From NCBI RefSeq assembly GCF_003945595.2, contig NW_024104529.1, forward strand, positions 1 to 64,000: 64,000 nt of DNA. Direction: 5' to 3'. A program made the position numbers and the translations under genes. The notes below the pieces were generated by a model. It had not been told where the DNA came from, ran no database searches, and saw only the letters and a list, made by a program, of their open reading frames with translations. Each line of letters starts with the position of its first letter. Position 1 is the first letter of the stretch. Below are positions 22,069 through 32,940 of the stretch, piece after piece. The stretch is from Pipra filicauda (Eukaryota; Chordata; Aves; Passeriformes; Pipridae).

Positions 22069-22950
22069 TCACTGGGGCACGGGCATGGAAGAAATCTTGG
22101 AGGTGCAGGAGTGGCCCCTGTTGGCCCCGGCTGACGCTGTGTCCCCGGCCACAGCCCCGGCTCCTCTGGCCATGTCTGCCAGGGCGCAGGAATACATAAC
22201 CGCATCCCCAACATGAGACCGGGAGAGGCACAGGGAGTTCCGGTGACGGTCTGGTGACACTGACACCCGTCCCGCCTTGTCCGGCGGATCTTTGGAGCCT
22301 TTGTGAATGCTCACGAGGAGTTCGGGGCCTCGGCCCGGCAGCTGACCGTACCAGTAGATCAATTCTTTTGACTGGATGTCGGGGTGTGAGCAGTTGCTGT
22401 TTATTTCGGTGCCCTCGGTGGTCTCGACCAACGGTTCCTGCTGCACCCAGGCTCTGCCTGCAGCCACTGCCGGGGAGAACAGAAGAATTACTTTTTTGCA
22501 GTGGAAAGTGCTGTGCAGGGGTAGAGGATGACAGTGCTGATGGGGATATGTGCTGAGAATAAAGTTTGGCCAGACTATCTCACAAAGAGTGGTTGGTTGT
22601 TGACAAGAATATGAGGTATGCTTTGAAGGAAAGTCTGAGTTAATAAGACGAGAAGGGAAGGAGGAAAAGAGCTTGGTTTGTAGGAATGGAGGGAGGGAAG
22701 GATGAATGGATGGATTAAGAAATAGAGTAAAAAAGATGGGAGAGCTGGGAGGGAATGGCTTCATGGAGGGAAAAAAGTACAATGGCAAAGGAGGGGACAT
22801 AGGGTAAATTAGAACCGAGGAAGTGCGGGAGTGTCAGAGACCAGTCCTGTGCCCAGCCCCCGTCCCACAAAGCCCCTGGCCCCCATGGTCCCGCGCACCG
22901 AGCTGCACTGCCGTCAGCGCCGCCAGCGCCGCCTCCCGCCAGCGCCGCAT
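22069..22950 (-). CDS. T-cell-receptor-V-like gene, copy C, apparently intact (leader + V exon)
   Basis: A two-exon V-segment structure on the minus strand. The leader exon, 22,950-22,899, encodes a signal-peptide-like MRRWREAALAALTAVQL. The GT donor is at 22,898-22,897 and the AG acceptor at 22,468-22,467 after a polypyrimidine run, giving the phase-1 leader intron usual for Ig/TCR V genes. The V exon from 22,466 encodes a V-set domain with the first cysteine in NSNCSHPD, W-Y-G-Q-L-P-G framework 2, a hydrophobic framework 3 and the D-A-V-M-Y-S-C-A-L end. The frame continues past that point to a stop near 22,069. No convincing heptamer/nonamer follows; the equivalent bases read CAGACATGG, then ACACAGCGT. 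It could therefore be a non-rearranging V-like receptor, a germline V with a dead signal, or an orphan V. No constant region is in the window. TCR alpha/delta-type is the best guess. Confidence 0.7.
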
Positions 22951-23200
22951 CCCGCCGCTCCGACGGCCACGTGTCTCTGCCGCCACCAGCCCCGGCTCCG
23001 CCTCCTCTACCTTCTTCTCCCTCCCCTCCCTCCTCCGCCAAATCCGCCCCGGGGCTGAGCCCTGAGCCGGCCCCGCTCGGGCTGTCGCCGGGTGCGGGCT
23101 GGATGCGAAGGGGAGGTGAGAGTTGCTCCGCACCGCGGAGGCGGCAAGGCCAAGCTGGGTGGCAGGGGAGCGGGTTGGTATCGGGGAGCTCAACATTGAC
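22951..23200 (-). promoter_or_regulatory. GC-rich upstream region of V-like copy C
   Basis: Homologous in mirror image to 15,360-15,684 upstream of copy B and immediately 5' of the copy C leader ATG. Conservation between two copies that otherwise diverged suggests shared promoter DNA, but no specific element is recognised. Confidence 0.5.
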
Positions 23201-23222
23201 ACGAACCCCCAGCCCTGGAGCC

Positions 23223-23430
23223 GGGCATGCCACGAACCCCCAGCATCTCCTGGGCCTGCGCAGAGTTCCTGTGAGGGGCACGGTAAAAGGGGTTTTCCAG
23301 CCTTTCAAGATTGGCGGAGTGGGGGATGGGCATGCCACAAACCCCCAGCGTCTCAGACAGCCCAGGGCAGAGTTCATGAGGAGGGCATGGTAAACTCAGC
23401 TCTTCTCGCCTTTTCAGGGCTTGACATCTT
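23223..23430 (+). repeat. Two-copy ~105-bp tandem duplication
   Basis: gggcatgccac.aacccccagc occurs at about 23,223 and 23,328 with similar following sequence (gcagagttc.tgagg, gggcatggtaaa). Diverged copies upstream of V-like copy C. Confidence 0.7.
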
Positions 23431-23523
23431 CAGCAGCACTGGAGGGAGCGATTGGCCCAGCTGCCCATCAGAGGTATAGTGCAAAAGTCTTGCAAAAGCC
23501 TGCAAAATCTCCTGGCAACCCTA

Positions 23524-23570
23524 GAATGCATAAATCATCAACCTGACACTACCCCGTGATTTATGCATTC
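23524..23570. repeat. Perfect 14-bp inverted repeat (hairpin)
   Basis: gaatgcataaatca at 23,524-23,537 and its exact complement at 23,557-23,570, separated by 19 nt. The stem contains an octamer-related ATGCATAA core. Function unknown; it is not followed by a T run. Confidence 0.85.
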
Positions 23571-24005
23571 AATAATTTCTCTTCTTTTGTCATTCACTCT
23601 GAATCTTCTTTGTGGGAGGTGCCTTTCGTACAGTGGACAGAAAGAGAGAAGAGTAAAGAAAAGGAAGAGATAGCACAAACCTTTTCCCAAGGCAATGCAA
23701 TTCCCCCCCAAAAGAAAACACCTTACAGTAAAATAGTAAGAATATGGGATATAACAGGATCTTAATAGCTACAAATTTCCTAACATTAACAAGGTTACAG
23801 ACATCAGGATTTAATCCAGACACAAATCTAATTTTCCTTAGCTACTGCCTCCACCCCGCGAGTAGTAGGTGTGAGGGATTCCGTAATAATGTGTCTGTTA
23901 GAGGGGCCGATGTGTCTTGAAATTGGACTTAAAATTACACATCGGTTTTTATGCAAATACATTAAATTACTTGGGAGTTGGTACAAGGCTTTCTTTTATT
24001 CTCTT
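23571..24005. other. Unassigned, possibly outer LTR or flank of the gamma-like ERV
   Basis: AT-rich. A reverse AATAAA occurs near 23,995-24,001, so part may belong to the LTR described next. No coding signal. Confidence 0.35.
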
Positions 24006-24526
24006 CAGGTAACACTTTTGTTTTGTCTAGATGTAGTTTCGACTTAAAGAAATCCTTAAACAATATATATATAAAGCACTCTTCTTTTATTACGGCCGGG
24101 GAAATGCCGGGGGTTTTGTCCCTCCGTGCATGTCCGCTGAGAAAAGAAACACACAGCTTTTTATACAGTGGGTTTCAGAAATTACCTATCATATACACTC
24201 TTTATGAAATCTCTCTTATCTAAATAGACTTTTGGTTGCCTAACTCCTATTCTTACTGTTATAGAGTAGTTACACAAAGTTTTATCATTTCAAAGAGCTT
24301 AGGTTCCCCCCACCCCTCCTTCTGTCTCCCTTGCACGGTTATGTGCTAAAAGTCTTTCTCTCTTTCCTGACAGTCCTTTTGTTTACGTAAGCTAGCTTTA
24401 TCTTAATTGCCCACAGTTTAGGTAGCAATCTTCTTTCAAGCAGCTACCTTTTGCGGAGTCACACTAACATAGCTACATTTGCTAACATAGTTAAATTTTT
24501 ATTTTATTTTTCTTGTCTTTATTTCA
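24006..24526 (-). repeat. 3' LTR of a decayed gamma-like ERV, reverse orientation
   Basis: On the minus strand it begins TGAAATAAAG directly after a polypurine tract. An AATAAA signal lies near the complement of 24,091-24,096. The distal end is uncertain because no second LTR is present for comparison. Confidence 0.55.
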
Positions 24527-24546
24527 ATTCCCCCCTTTTCTTTTAA
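24527..24546 (-). other. Polypurine tract of the gamma-like ERV
   Basis: The minus strand reads aaaagaaaaggggggaa-type sequence immediately before the TG of the LTR, after the env remnant. Confidence 0.75.
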
Positions 24547-25150
24547 CTAATGCAAATGCTTTTGCCTCATCGCCCTTTGTACAGTCCAGAGCACATGTAC
24601 TTGTTGTGCTATAGTCTTAATTTCCCACCACATCCATAGATTGATGACTGTAAGGAGGAAAGCTGTCAGCATCAAAACCAAGACCGGGTGAATCAGGAAG
24701 TTAAACAACTGGGCTGGTTGTATATTGTATATATACCAATGATATTCTCTAGTCTTTGCCACTTCGGTAATGATGTTTTTAATGTCTGCCGTGTCATGTT
24801 TCACTTGCTACAGCATGTGACGTGAAGTAGCCTTTACCTTTTCCATCATTCTGTCCACATCAGGATGATAGAGCATTTTCTGTAGGATAATAATGTCCAC
24901 ACCTATTTGTAGTTTAGGCACTTCATGATATAACATATTTTTTTGAGATCAATTGCATGGTGGTCACAGGACTAGTGTAACTATAGTCACATCCTATTAT
25001 TTTAGTAAAATTGCAAACACAGAAGTCAGTACCATTAGTTAATTCTTTACAATCATCAATAGTTATATTTGTGCAAGGTGTCCTGATGCATGCACATCCT
25101 TTGCCTACATAGTATACTTGAGGCTGTGCCTGTGTATTTGGGAACATTTC
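24547..25150 (-). pseudogene. Retroviral Env fragments (surface and transmembrane pieces)
   Basis: Two minus-strand open pieces. At 24,923-25,147 there is a Cys-rich ectodomain fragment with several Cys pairs (GCACIRTPC, FCVCNFT). At 24,547-24,804 there is a TM-subunit end with a W-x-Y stretch, a long hydrophobic membrane anchor (PVLVLMLTAFLL) and a short tail ending next to the polypurine tract. The order relative to pol and LTR is canonical. Much of env is deleted and the pieces are out of frame with each other, so nothing functional remains. Confidence 0.65.
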
Positions 25151-25199
25151 AAAAGGGCTTAGTCCTTCTTTAGTCTTAAGTTTGACCCTTATTCACAAT

Positions 25200-26000
25200 A
25201 AGGCTAGAGGTAAGGCTTGGTACCCATGCAGGTTTACTTCTTGACATATTTTTTATTCATTTTCTCCACTTGACCTCTTGCCTGTGGTCGATATGGAGGA
25301 TGTAATTACCAATCAATTTGCAGAATGCTGCTTATTTTTTAGTTATAAAATGTGGTCCTCGATCTGAGGAGATGATGTTGGGTACTTTGAACTTGGGGAT
25401 AATTTCATTAAGTAGTACTTTGAGAACTTGTCAAGCCTTATTGCTTCGGGTCAGGAAAGCTTTTAGTCAACTTGAGAAGGTATCTTTTAGAATCAAGAGG
25501 TATCGGTACTTCTTTTTCTTAGGTAATTCTGAAATTCTGTCAGTGTTGCTTTGGGAGGTTACCCTTGACAACTGTCCCTATTTCTATTTTATTGGTTGTG
25601 TGAGGATTATTGTGTAGTGTATTCTCTAGGTGTTTATGCAGTGCATTTGTCCCAAATGAATTTCTTTTTTCTCTTTGTACAACTTTCTATAGTATCTTTT
25701 CAGGTATTACTACTTACCCTCTTTTTAAGAGGTATATATTACCTTTGAGTTGACTTTGTTGATTTTTTAATTTTAAATTTTCTTTTGAATACGATACATT
25801 AGAGTTAACCTCTATGATTTTGCCATCTGGGATTACGGATGCAAATCCTACCTGGCCGTATCTGCTGCCTTTTTCCCACTCGATCTGCTAACCGATTGCT
25901 TTTTTCCTGGTCCGTATTACCTTCTTGATGTCCTTTGCAAGGCATAATGGCAAGCTTTTTGGTATTTAAATAGACTTTAAAGATATCTTCAGCGTGCTTT
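25200..26000 (-). pseudogene. Gammaretrovirus-like pol remnant (RNase H end and integrase pieces)
   Basis: Read on the minus strand, 25,990-25,800 has the end of an RNase H domain: a MPCKGHQEG-type motif, then N-R-L-A-D, as in gamma-type 'GHQ-G...N-x-A-D' sequences. Further down, near 25,370-25,240, is an integrase core fragment with R-G-P-H-F-I-T and the conserved P-Y-R-P-Q-A-S-G-Q-V-E, interrupted by stops. Order pol-env-LTR is preserved on one strand. The RT part is missing; the upstream end is cut by satellite array 2 at about 26,020. Confidence 0.65.
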
Positions 26001-26019
26001 ATCTGTTTTCCTTCTGATG

Positions 26020-27283
26020 AGAGTTTGTGTTGCAGTTGGTGGGCCAGCCTGGGCACTCCATGGACAGCGAAAGCTGACCAAGGCACCTTTCGTCTGGGAG
26101 GAATTTTCGACAGTACGCAATTTTGGGAGACGGGCTAGAAATTTGAGAGCAGAATTGAAAAAAGGAAACAGCAGTTATCCCTAGGAAAGGAAGCCTACAA
26201 GCTTTGGCTTTCTGATACAGTTGGTGGGCCAGCCTGGGCACTCCATGGGAAGCAAGAGCTTTGTAGACTGGTCTATTGTGTCTGGGAGGAATCTTGGTTC
26301 GTGTAGAATTTTGTCAGGGAGAATGGCAGTTTGAGTGCAGGGCTGAGAACAGGAAACAATCGCCATTATCCCCAAGAAAGAAAGCCTTGAAGTTTTGAGT
26401 TTGTGTTGCAATTGGTGGGTCACCCGGGTCACTCCATGGACAGGAAGAGCTTTCTGTCGTGGCACCTTTGATTTGGGAGGAATCTTCGCCCATATGCAAT
26501 TTTGGGTGTCAGGCTGGCAGTTTGATCTCAGGGCTGAAAACAGGAAACAACAGCCCTTCTGCTCAGGAAAGGAAGCCTAGAAGCTTTGGCTGTCTGTTGC
26601 AATTGGTGGGTCAGCCTGGGCACTCCATGGGCAGCAAGAGCTTTCTCTCATGGTCCCTTTGGTGTGGGAAGTATCTATGTCCGTATGCAATTTTGGGAGT
26701 CCGGCTTTCAGTTTCAGGGCAGGGACGAAAACAGGAAACAAGAGGTCTTATCCCCGGGAAAAGAAGCCTGGAAGATTTGGCTTTCTGGGGAAGTTGGTGG
26801 GCCAGCCTGGGCACTCCATAAGCAGCAAGAGCTTTGTAGACTGGCCTATTGTGTCTGGGAGGAATCTTGGTTCATGTGGAATTTTGTCAGGGAGGAATGG
26901 CAGTTTGAGTGCAGGGCTGAGAACAGGAAACCATAGCCATTATCCCCAGGAAAGAAAGCCTTGAAGTTTTGAGTTTGTTTTGCAGTTGGTGGGCCAGCCT
27001 GGGCACTCCATGGGCAGCAAGAGCTTTCTGTCGCGGTGCCTTTGATTTTGGAGGAATCTTCGTCCATATGCAATTTTGGGTTTTGGGCTGGCAGTTTCAG
27101 GGCAGGGATGAAAACAGGAAACAACAGCCCTTATCCCCGGGAAAGAAAGCCTGGAAGCTTTGGCTTTCTGGTGCAGTTGGTGAGCCAGCCTGGGCACTCC
27201 ATGGGCAGCAAGAGCTTTGTGTACTGGCATATTTTATCTTAGAGGTATCTTGGTTCATGTGGAATTTTGTCAGGGAGGAGTGG
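26020..27283 (+). repeat. ~190-bp satellite array 2
   Basis: About six and a half forward-oriented monomers. The gcactccatgg-type box recurs near 26,051, 26,237, 26,430, 26,619, 26,809, 27,000 and 27,191, giving a period of 186-193 bp. Alternating monomer types differ in the tail (aattttgtcagggagga versus gggcaggga), suggesting a higher-order arrangement. The array stops inside a monomer where the ERV LTR begins at 27,284 and resumes at the matching monomer position at 37,748. Confidence 0.92.
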
Positions 27284-27489
27284 TGTGGGAGGCGTGTCCA
27301 AGGCACAGGGTACGTGCCAGAGCAGAGGAGCCCAGGGGAGCATGTGCTGACATAGGTAACCTAATTGGTCAAAGAAGTCACATGGTGTTAAAGGATAAAA
27401 CAGCGCCGATTTTAAAATAAGCTCTCTTTGTTCACCATCACACAAGGAGGTGTTTTTCCTTATTATATAAGGCATACGCCAACCCTACA
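27284..27489 (+). repeat. 5' LTR of the broken beta-like ERV
   Basis: 206 bp, from TGTGGGAGG to CCCTACA. A TATA-like ggataaaa lies near 27,390, and an AATAAG poly(A)-like signal near 27,415 is followed by a pyrimidine-rich region. No 3' partner exists in the window, so the limits rest on TG...CA and the adjoining primer-site-like sequence. Confidence 0.65.
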
Positions 27490-27491
27490 TA

Positions 27492-27512
27492 TGGTGCACC
27501 CAAACTTGGGAC
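27492..27512 (+). other. Primer-binding-site-like sequence
   Basis: TGGTGCACCCAAACTTGGGAC starts two bases after the putative LTR end. TGG at this place is typical of retroviral primer sites; the matching tRNA is not identified. Confidence 0.45.
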
Positions 27513-28724
27513 TTTTTTAACTTATATTAAGTCAGATTAGATTATCCTGAATCAGGAAATTCGCCGGTAGATTCCGTTTATCGAGTCAATTGTTCCGACG
27601 CGGGAATCTTTTACTGCAAAAAATGTAGACGTCTGTAATCGTTGTCTCAGTGGCGTCTGAGAAATGGAAAGTTAGTTTAGGAGTTCCAAAATATTAGAAA
27701 AAGTGCACAATATGAGAAGAAGAATGAAGAAAAGAAGAAGCCGACAGATCGGGGCAGTCGGAGGGGCGGAATGGGGTCCTACATACACCGGAGCAGTGAG
27801 TTAGACTGAGAGGTAGCTTTAACATCTAACAGGTGGCAAGGACTTTTCCCTAACCGGTGCGGTGCCACGCAGCTCGGAAACCCGGGTGGCGGAGCACCTT
27901 AAAACCGCCAGGGGAAGCCCCGCTACCTGCCGCTTGCCACGGCTCGGCCGTGTGTGTAAAAAGCGGCTCCGCCACTGCTGCATTCCAACATCCTCAGCTA
28001 CCGCCGGACCCCGTGCAGCCTGCATTGGTTTCTACCTAGCAGAAACTACTACAAGTTCCCCGCCCGCCCGCTGCCCCTACTGGCTCTGCGCCATGCTTAA
28101 AAGCCATGCCGCGACCTCGCCGCGACCCCCCCGTGCCACATTTAAACCGCGCGGGACCTACTGAACTGTGCCGTGCCGTGCCGCGACTTTCCGCTGCAGC
28201 GCCCAAACCCCCGCACCGCCCAGCAATCCGCGGGAACCCCGGAGCCGCTGCCACCGCCGGATGCCACTGCCGCCGCCGGACGCCACAGACGGAGCCCGCG
28301 CCCGCTCTCGCCAGCAACTGCCACGCTGCCGACACCGTAGTCTGCAGTCTCCGCAGCGCCAGCAGACGCTGCTTGAAGACACCGCCAGTGCAGGCCGCCA
28401 CACGCTGCTGCCGCCGCGCGCCTGCAGACGCCGCCGCCGCTCGTCACAGAAGCCCGCGCCCATGCTGATTGCCTGCTGCCGCTCGCCTGTAGCACCGCTG
28501 CCGCCGAGCCAGTGCCTGACGCTGCCCAACTGATGCCGAGCCCGACTGTGCCCGCTGCTGCCCCGCGCTGCCGCTTGCAGCCCGCGCCGAGGACCCCAGC
28601 CACCGACACCGGGATGCCGCAGCCTAGCCTCGCAGACCCAGTCGACAGAGAACCGGGAGAAACCAGCTAATAGACAAACACCTTCCAGCAACACACGTGT
28701 ACAGCGCTGAGACTGAAAGGTAAA
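27513..28724 (+). other. ERV leader, including a 0.6-kb CCG-rich stretch
   Basis: Untranslated leader. From about 28,050 to 28,660 it is extremely rich in GCC/CGC triplets, which gives long mirror-image open frames on both strands (up to 178 codons) that are composition artefacts. A donor-like AAAG|GTAAAA sits just before the gag ATG. Confidence 0.55.
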
Positions 28725-29100
28725 ATGGGAAGTTTTCTTTCCACTGAGTTATCACAAGACACAGATGCACTGGCTACCCTGCTAAAACCATATCACATAC
28801 AGGTTACAAGGGCTGAATTGACAGAGTTGGTATGCTTTATTAAGGCAGCTGTACCCGAACTGCCATTGGTTGAAGCCCTCCACATAGAAATATGGGACAA
28901 ATTATGAAACCTTATAAAACTCAAAGCTCAAGGGGGAGACCCCCAAGCAAACAATGCTTTCCCAGCCTGGCAAGCCATAATGTCTGCATTAAGCAGAACA
29001 CACGAACGGACAACACACGCATCCAACACCAACACACACCCCCCCGCTCACGCTGCTGGCAACAGCCCAGCTTTTAGGCGTGGGAGCTTAAACACACAAA
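28725..29100 (+). pseudogene. Gag matrix fragment of the broken beta-like ERV
   Basis: The frame opens with MGSFLST, a myristoylation-type start, followed by about 55 matrix-like residues that include a T-R-A-E-L-T-E-L helix and end at a stop near 28,907. Further gag-like pieces are in other frames. Capsid and nucleocapsid are not recognisable. The position after leader and donor, and the N-terminal motif, support the call; similarity to the gag at 1,812 is only in layout. Confidence 0.6.
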
Positions 29101-29513
29101 GCCCGGCGGGGGGAGGGAGAGGAGCCGTTCGTGATTTAAGTACTGGGTCAGGAACCAGGAGCCCAATGGATGCAGGTCAGCAGGAAGGGACGGGGCCTGT
29201 GATGCGAGATCCCAGTCCATGGGACCACCGCAGGGGGCCCCGTAATGGCGATGGGGGGGTAGCCCAGCACATTTGCCACTTCATACCACGGATGACCGCC
29301 GACCACGTGCGCGGGGGTGGGTGTCACCATCTTGCCCGCCCGACTGGAAACTGACCCGTCCCTTCCTGCTCCAGCGCTACCCCATCCCACCCACAGGCAT
29401 AATGGGGGATGTAACCCCCCCCTGCACCGCCTCCACCCCCCACCACCACCCCCCCACAGGGAACCAGGTTCACTGGGGCTACAGGGGGGGAGGAATGGGG
29501 GGATGAGGAGTTT

Positions 29514-29686
29514 CGATGGAAGGGTATGGACAGATTGCTCCAGGATCAATATGATCAGGCAAATGTCGGATTTATTAGGAGAAAGACAGATTATATAGTG
29601 CTCATGACGCTCAGCTTCTTGTTCACACAACACTGGTTACATAAGGAAAACATGCTCTGCTGTCCTCTGCTAATTGGACCACAACA
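29514..29686 (-). repeat. LTR-like fragment, reverse, second copy of the 12,076-12,245 family
   Basis: 173 bp aligning with 12,076-12,245. The minus strand reads cactatataatc (TATA-type) and, further on, an AATAAA signal in cctaataaatcc. It lies between the gag and pol remnants of the host ERV, with no visible target duplication. Confidence 0.65.
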
Positions 29687-29689
29687 GGT

Positions 29690-31988
29690 GGTCATAGGAG
29701 ATGAGAAAACTTTATTCACCTGCCAAAAACTCTTCCTTGGCATCTTGGCACAAGGCCTGCAGCCATATTAGTGGCGCAGCATTTTTTACTACCTGCACCC
29801 AGCCATGCCAGGGGAGAAATCACAGAAATGCAACAGAAACTGTTCACACAATTTCTGGCCTACGACAGAGGAGGAGGAATTCGGGACGATTCTGCCGGGG
29901 GGGAATGAGGCAGCAAACGGGGAAGGATCGATTGATAGGTTTGCCCAGCTGCAACCATTCAGGGGGTGGGAGGCACACAAAGACCCAGACAGAGTGCCCA
30001 AGTACCCGCTGTCTTGGGACCAGAGGGACAATTAGACAAAGTAGCTCCTTTTGTTTCTCCAATTCCTTGTTCACTGTGGGGGAGAGATGTTCTCGGGCAG
30101 TTTTTCACTGTCATGCAAATTCCTCCTCCAAGCAGCCAGATTTTTCAATAGGGGCCATTGGTCAGCTGTCCGAAGCACTGATTAAGCTAGTCTGGAAAAG
30201 TGACCAGCTGGTCTGGGTAGACCAATGGCCCATGAAAAGGGAACGGCTTGAACATTTAAAAAAGCTTGTAAAAGAGCAATTAGAAGCAGGACATATTGTG
30301 CCAACAAACAGTCCCTGGAATACTCCTGTGTTTTGCATCCCCAAAAAGAGTGGCAAGTGGAGGATGCTGCAGGACCTCAGGGCAGTAAACGCAGTCATAG
30401 AGTCGATGGGAGCATTGCAACCAGGGTTGCCCTCACCTGCTATGCTCCCAGCAAATTGGCCGCAAATAATAATTGATTTAAAGGACTGCTTTTTTACCAT
30501 CTTTCTGCACCCTGAGGACGCGACAAGGTTTGCCTTCTCCATCCGGCCTTGAACAATGCACAGCCCATGCAAAGGTATCACTGGGTTGTCCTTCCTCAGG
30601 GGATGAAAAATAGTCCTACAATATGTCAAACAGTACTGGCAAACGCTATTCATCCCATCAGAAGGCATTTTCCCTCTGCTATCATCTATCATTATATAGA
30701 TGATATTTTAATTACCATGGCCACAGAACATGAACTGCAAATTGTTGTTACTGCTCTGACTGATGCAGTCCAAGAAGCAGGGTTGCAGGTTGCTCCAGAG
30801 AAAATCCAGCGATCGCAGCCCTGGACCTATCTTGGATGGAAGATCACGCAGCAGGAAATTTCCCCACAGCCACTGCAGCTCGAGGTAAAAACCACTTTAA
30901 CTTTACATGAGTTGCAAAAACTCCTGGGAGCCATCAACTGGTTAAGGCCTATTTTAGGCTTAACCGCAGAGGAGCTACACCCTCTATTTGAGTTGCTAAG
31001 GGGGGACTCTGACCTAACGTCTAACAGGTCTCTGACAGCAGAGGCAAAACAGGCGTTAGACATTTGTGCCAAGGCGATAGAGAATAGGCAGGGCAGGAGG
31101 AGAAATCCTGAACTGCAAATCTGCCTGGCCCTTGTTCCCAGCAGGTACCAGCCATTTGCAGTCTTATTTCAGTGGGATCAAACTGAGAAAGACCCGTTGC
31201 TGGTTCTGGAGTGGCTGTTTCTGCCCCACACACCACCCAAAACTCTATGGACCGTTAATGAAATGTTTGCTAAGCTTGTCATTAAAGGCAGAGGACGACT
31301 ACAGGAACTGGACAGAAGAGATCCAGCTATCATCTACGTTCCAGCTACGAAGGACAATTTAGATTGGATGCTGGCTGAGGACGCAGGATTCCAAGCTGCC
31401 TTGGCAAGTTTTGATGGTGACATTTTGGTCAATCTCCCTAAACACAGATTGTGGACAGAAATCGGTAATTTACCTTTAAAAGCTACGACCAGATGCAAAA
31501 ATGATCCAGTAAAAGGCCTCACAGTCTTTACAGATGCATCTGGAAGAACACAAAAGGCTGCAGTGACTTGGGTAAACCCTGATACAGGACAATGGGAACG
31601 AGAGGTACAGACCATGAACCAAGGTTCTGTGCAGGTTCTGGAAGTGGCTGCCATTCGTATTGCCTTGGGGAAATTTTCTGATCAACCTGTTAATATTGTT
31701 ACTGATTCTTGTTATGCTGCGGGGTTAGTCTCACATCTGGAATGTTCGTTTCTCCGAGATGTTTCTAATCCTCATCTGTTATTTGAAATGCGTTCCATTT
31801 GGGTTCTGGTCAATCGCAGAAAGTTTGATTTCTACATAATGCACACCAGATCTCACACTGACATGCCAGGGCCAATAGCTGAAGGGAACCGGGAGGCTGA
31901 CAAGGCAGCAATGTTTAACACAATACCCAGGGTCCTAGAACAAGCAAAATTGTCCCATTCATGTTTCATCAGAATGCACACTCTCTAA
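29690..31988 (+). pseudogene. Beta-like pol remnant: reverse transcriptase and RNase H
   Basis: The RT domain begins near 30,190 with the W-P-M-K-x-E-x-L entry motif, then the [13 protein letters not shown] fingers motif and the first catalytic Asp in D-L-K-D-C-F-F. A frameshift near 30,545 breaks the frame. The next frame carries L-P-Q-G-M, the polymerase YIDD at 30,693-30,704, the connection domain, and RNase H with F-T-D-A-S-G near 31,525, a downstream catalytic Glu and T-D-S-C-Y-A. It stops at 31,986-31,988. The polymerase is disabled by the frameshift. Family: beta/alpha-type by the YIDD context and the L-P-Q-G-M motif. Confidence 0.85.
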
Positions 31989-32597
31989 AGAGACAATTCA
32001 AAATAACAATCAATCAGGCTCGAAACATTATTATGCCATGTCCAGACTGTCAGAAAATCACACCCATGCCATCTCAGGAAGGCATTAACCCCAGAGGGTT
32101 AGTGGCAAATGAGATCTGGCAAACAGATGTCACACACATCTCCGAATTCGGCACATTAAAATATGTACATGTAACTGTAGACACACATTCACAATAAATA
32201 ACAGCTACAGCACACACAGGTGAGAAAGCCAAGGATATAATGAGGCACTGGCTCAGTTGTTTTGCTACCCTTGGTACCCCAAAACAAATAAAAACCGATA
32301 ACGGACCAGCATATGTCTCAGAAAAGGTAAGAAATTTCCTATCAGAGTGGGGAATTTCACATGTCACAGGTATCCCACACTCACCAACTGGACAAGCAAT
32401 TGTAGAAAGGGCACACCGCATACTGAAGGAAATGTTAGCTAAACAAAAAAAGGGGGACAATCTGTATAGTCCGCAAGAATGTGTGTGGAAAGCCATGTAT
32501 GTTATCAATTTTTTAAATTGTGACAGTGCTGAAAGACCAGGTATGAAAAGCAGCACAAATCTCAGGCGTTTGCCTCTCCCAAGCCACCAGTCATGGT
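31940..32597 (+). pseudogene. Integrase N-terminal and catalytic core, truncated by the nested provirus
   Basis: The zinc-binding region survives in part (F-H-Q-N-A-H ... C-P-D-C), in a different frame from the preceding RNase H. The catalytic core shows W-Q-T-D-V-T, then a TAA stop at 32,195-32,197, then K-T-D-N-G-P-A-Y and the G-Q-A-I-V-E-R-A-H glutamate motif, so the D, D and E positions are all visible. The frame is cut at 32,597 by the reverse-strand provirus, and the C-terminal domain continues at 37,408. Confidence 0.85.
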
Positions 32598-32919
32598 TGT
32601 CGCGACGGAAAGCTCTAGACACCTCAATGTGAGAATCCAGGAACTTCGTTTATTGTAGATTGACAGCAGCTTAATATACACTCTATAATAGGTTCATGAA
32701 TATTACAGAGATCAGGCTCATTATTGGTACTCAGTTAGGTGGTGATATCATCGTAACTGCCTTCCATTGTTGACACAGGTGGTACTCAGTTGTTTTTTGT
32801 TTTGCTAATCACAATGTCCTGTTTACCAGCCTATTAACACGTACAAGGGCACTCTAACTTTGCTATCTAAGATGTTCTCACGGCCTAGGCCAGCCCTGTT
32901 CTATAGCCAATTCCCTACA
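32598..32919 (-). repeat. 3' LTR of the nested provirus
   Basis: 322 bp. On the minus strand it begins TGTAGGGAATT and ends GCGACA. AATAAA is the complement of tttatt near 32,649-32,654. Identical by eye to 37,080-37,401. Confidence 0.95.
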
Positions 32920-32940
32920 AATACCCCCGTTTTTTTATTC
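32920..32940 (-). other. Polypurine tract of the nested provirus
   Basis: The minus strand reads aaaaaaacgggggtat immediately before the LTR TG: A and G runs interrupted by a C and, at the end, a T. Confidence 0.75.

Noticed and set aside
25318..25617. 99-codon + strand frame
   Set aside because: Shadow of the integrase remnant that reads correctly on the minus strand.
26181..27355. Overlapping frames with a repeated Gly/Ser/Phe/Leu-rich peptide
   Set aside because: The repetition comes from the ~190-bp satellite monomer, and frames exist on both strands with no start or splice logic.
28158..28694. 178-codon and neighbouring frames in the CCG-rich leader
   Set aside because: Open on both strands because stop codons are rare in GCC/CGC-rich DNA. 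The position is an ERV leader.
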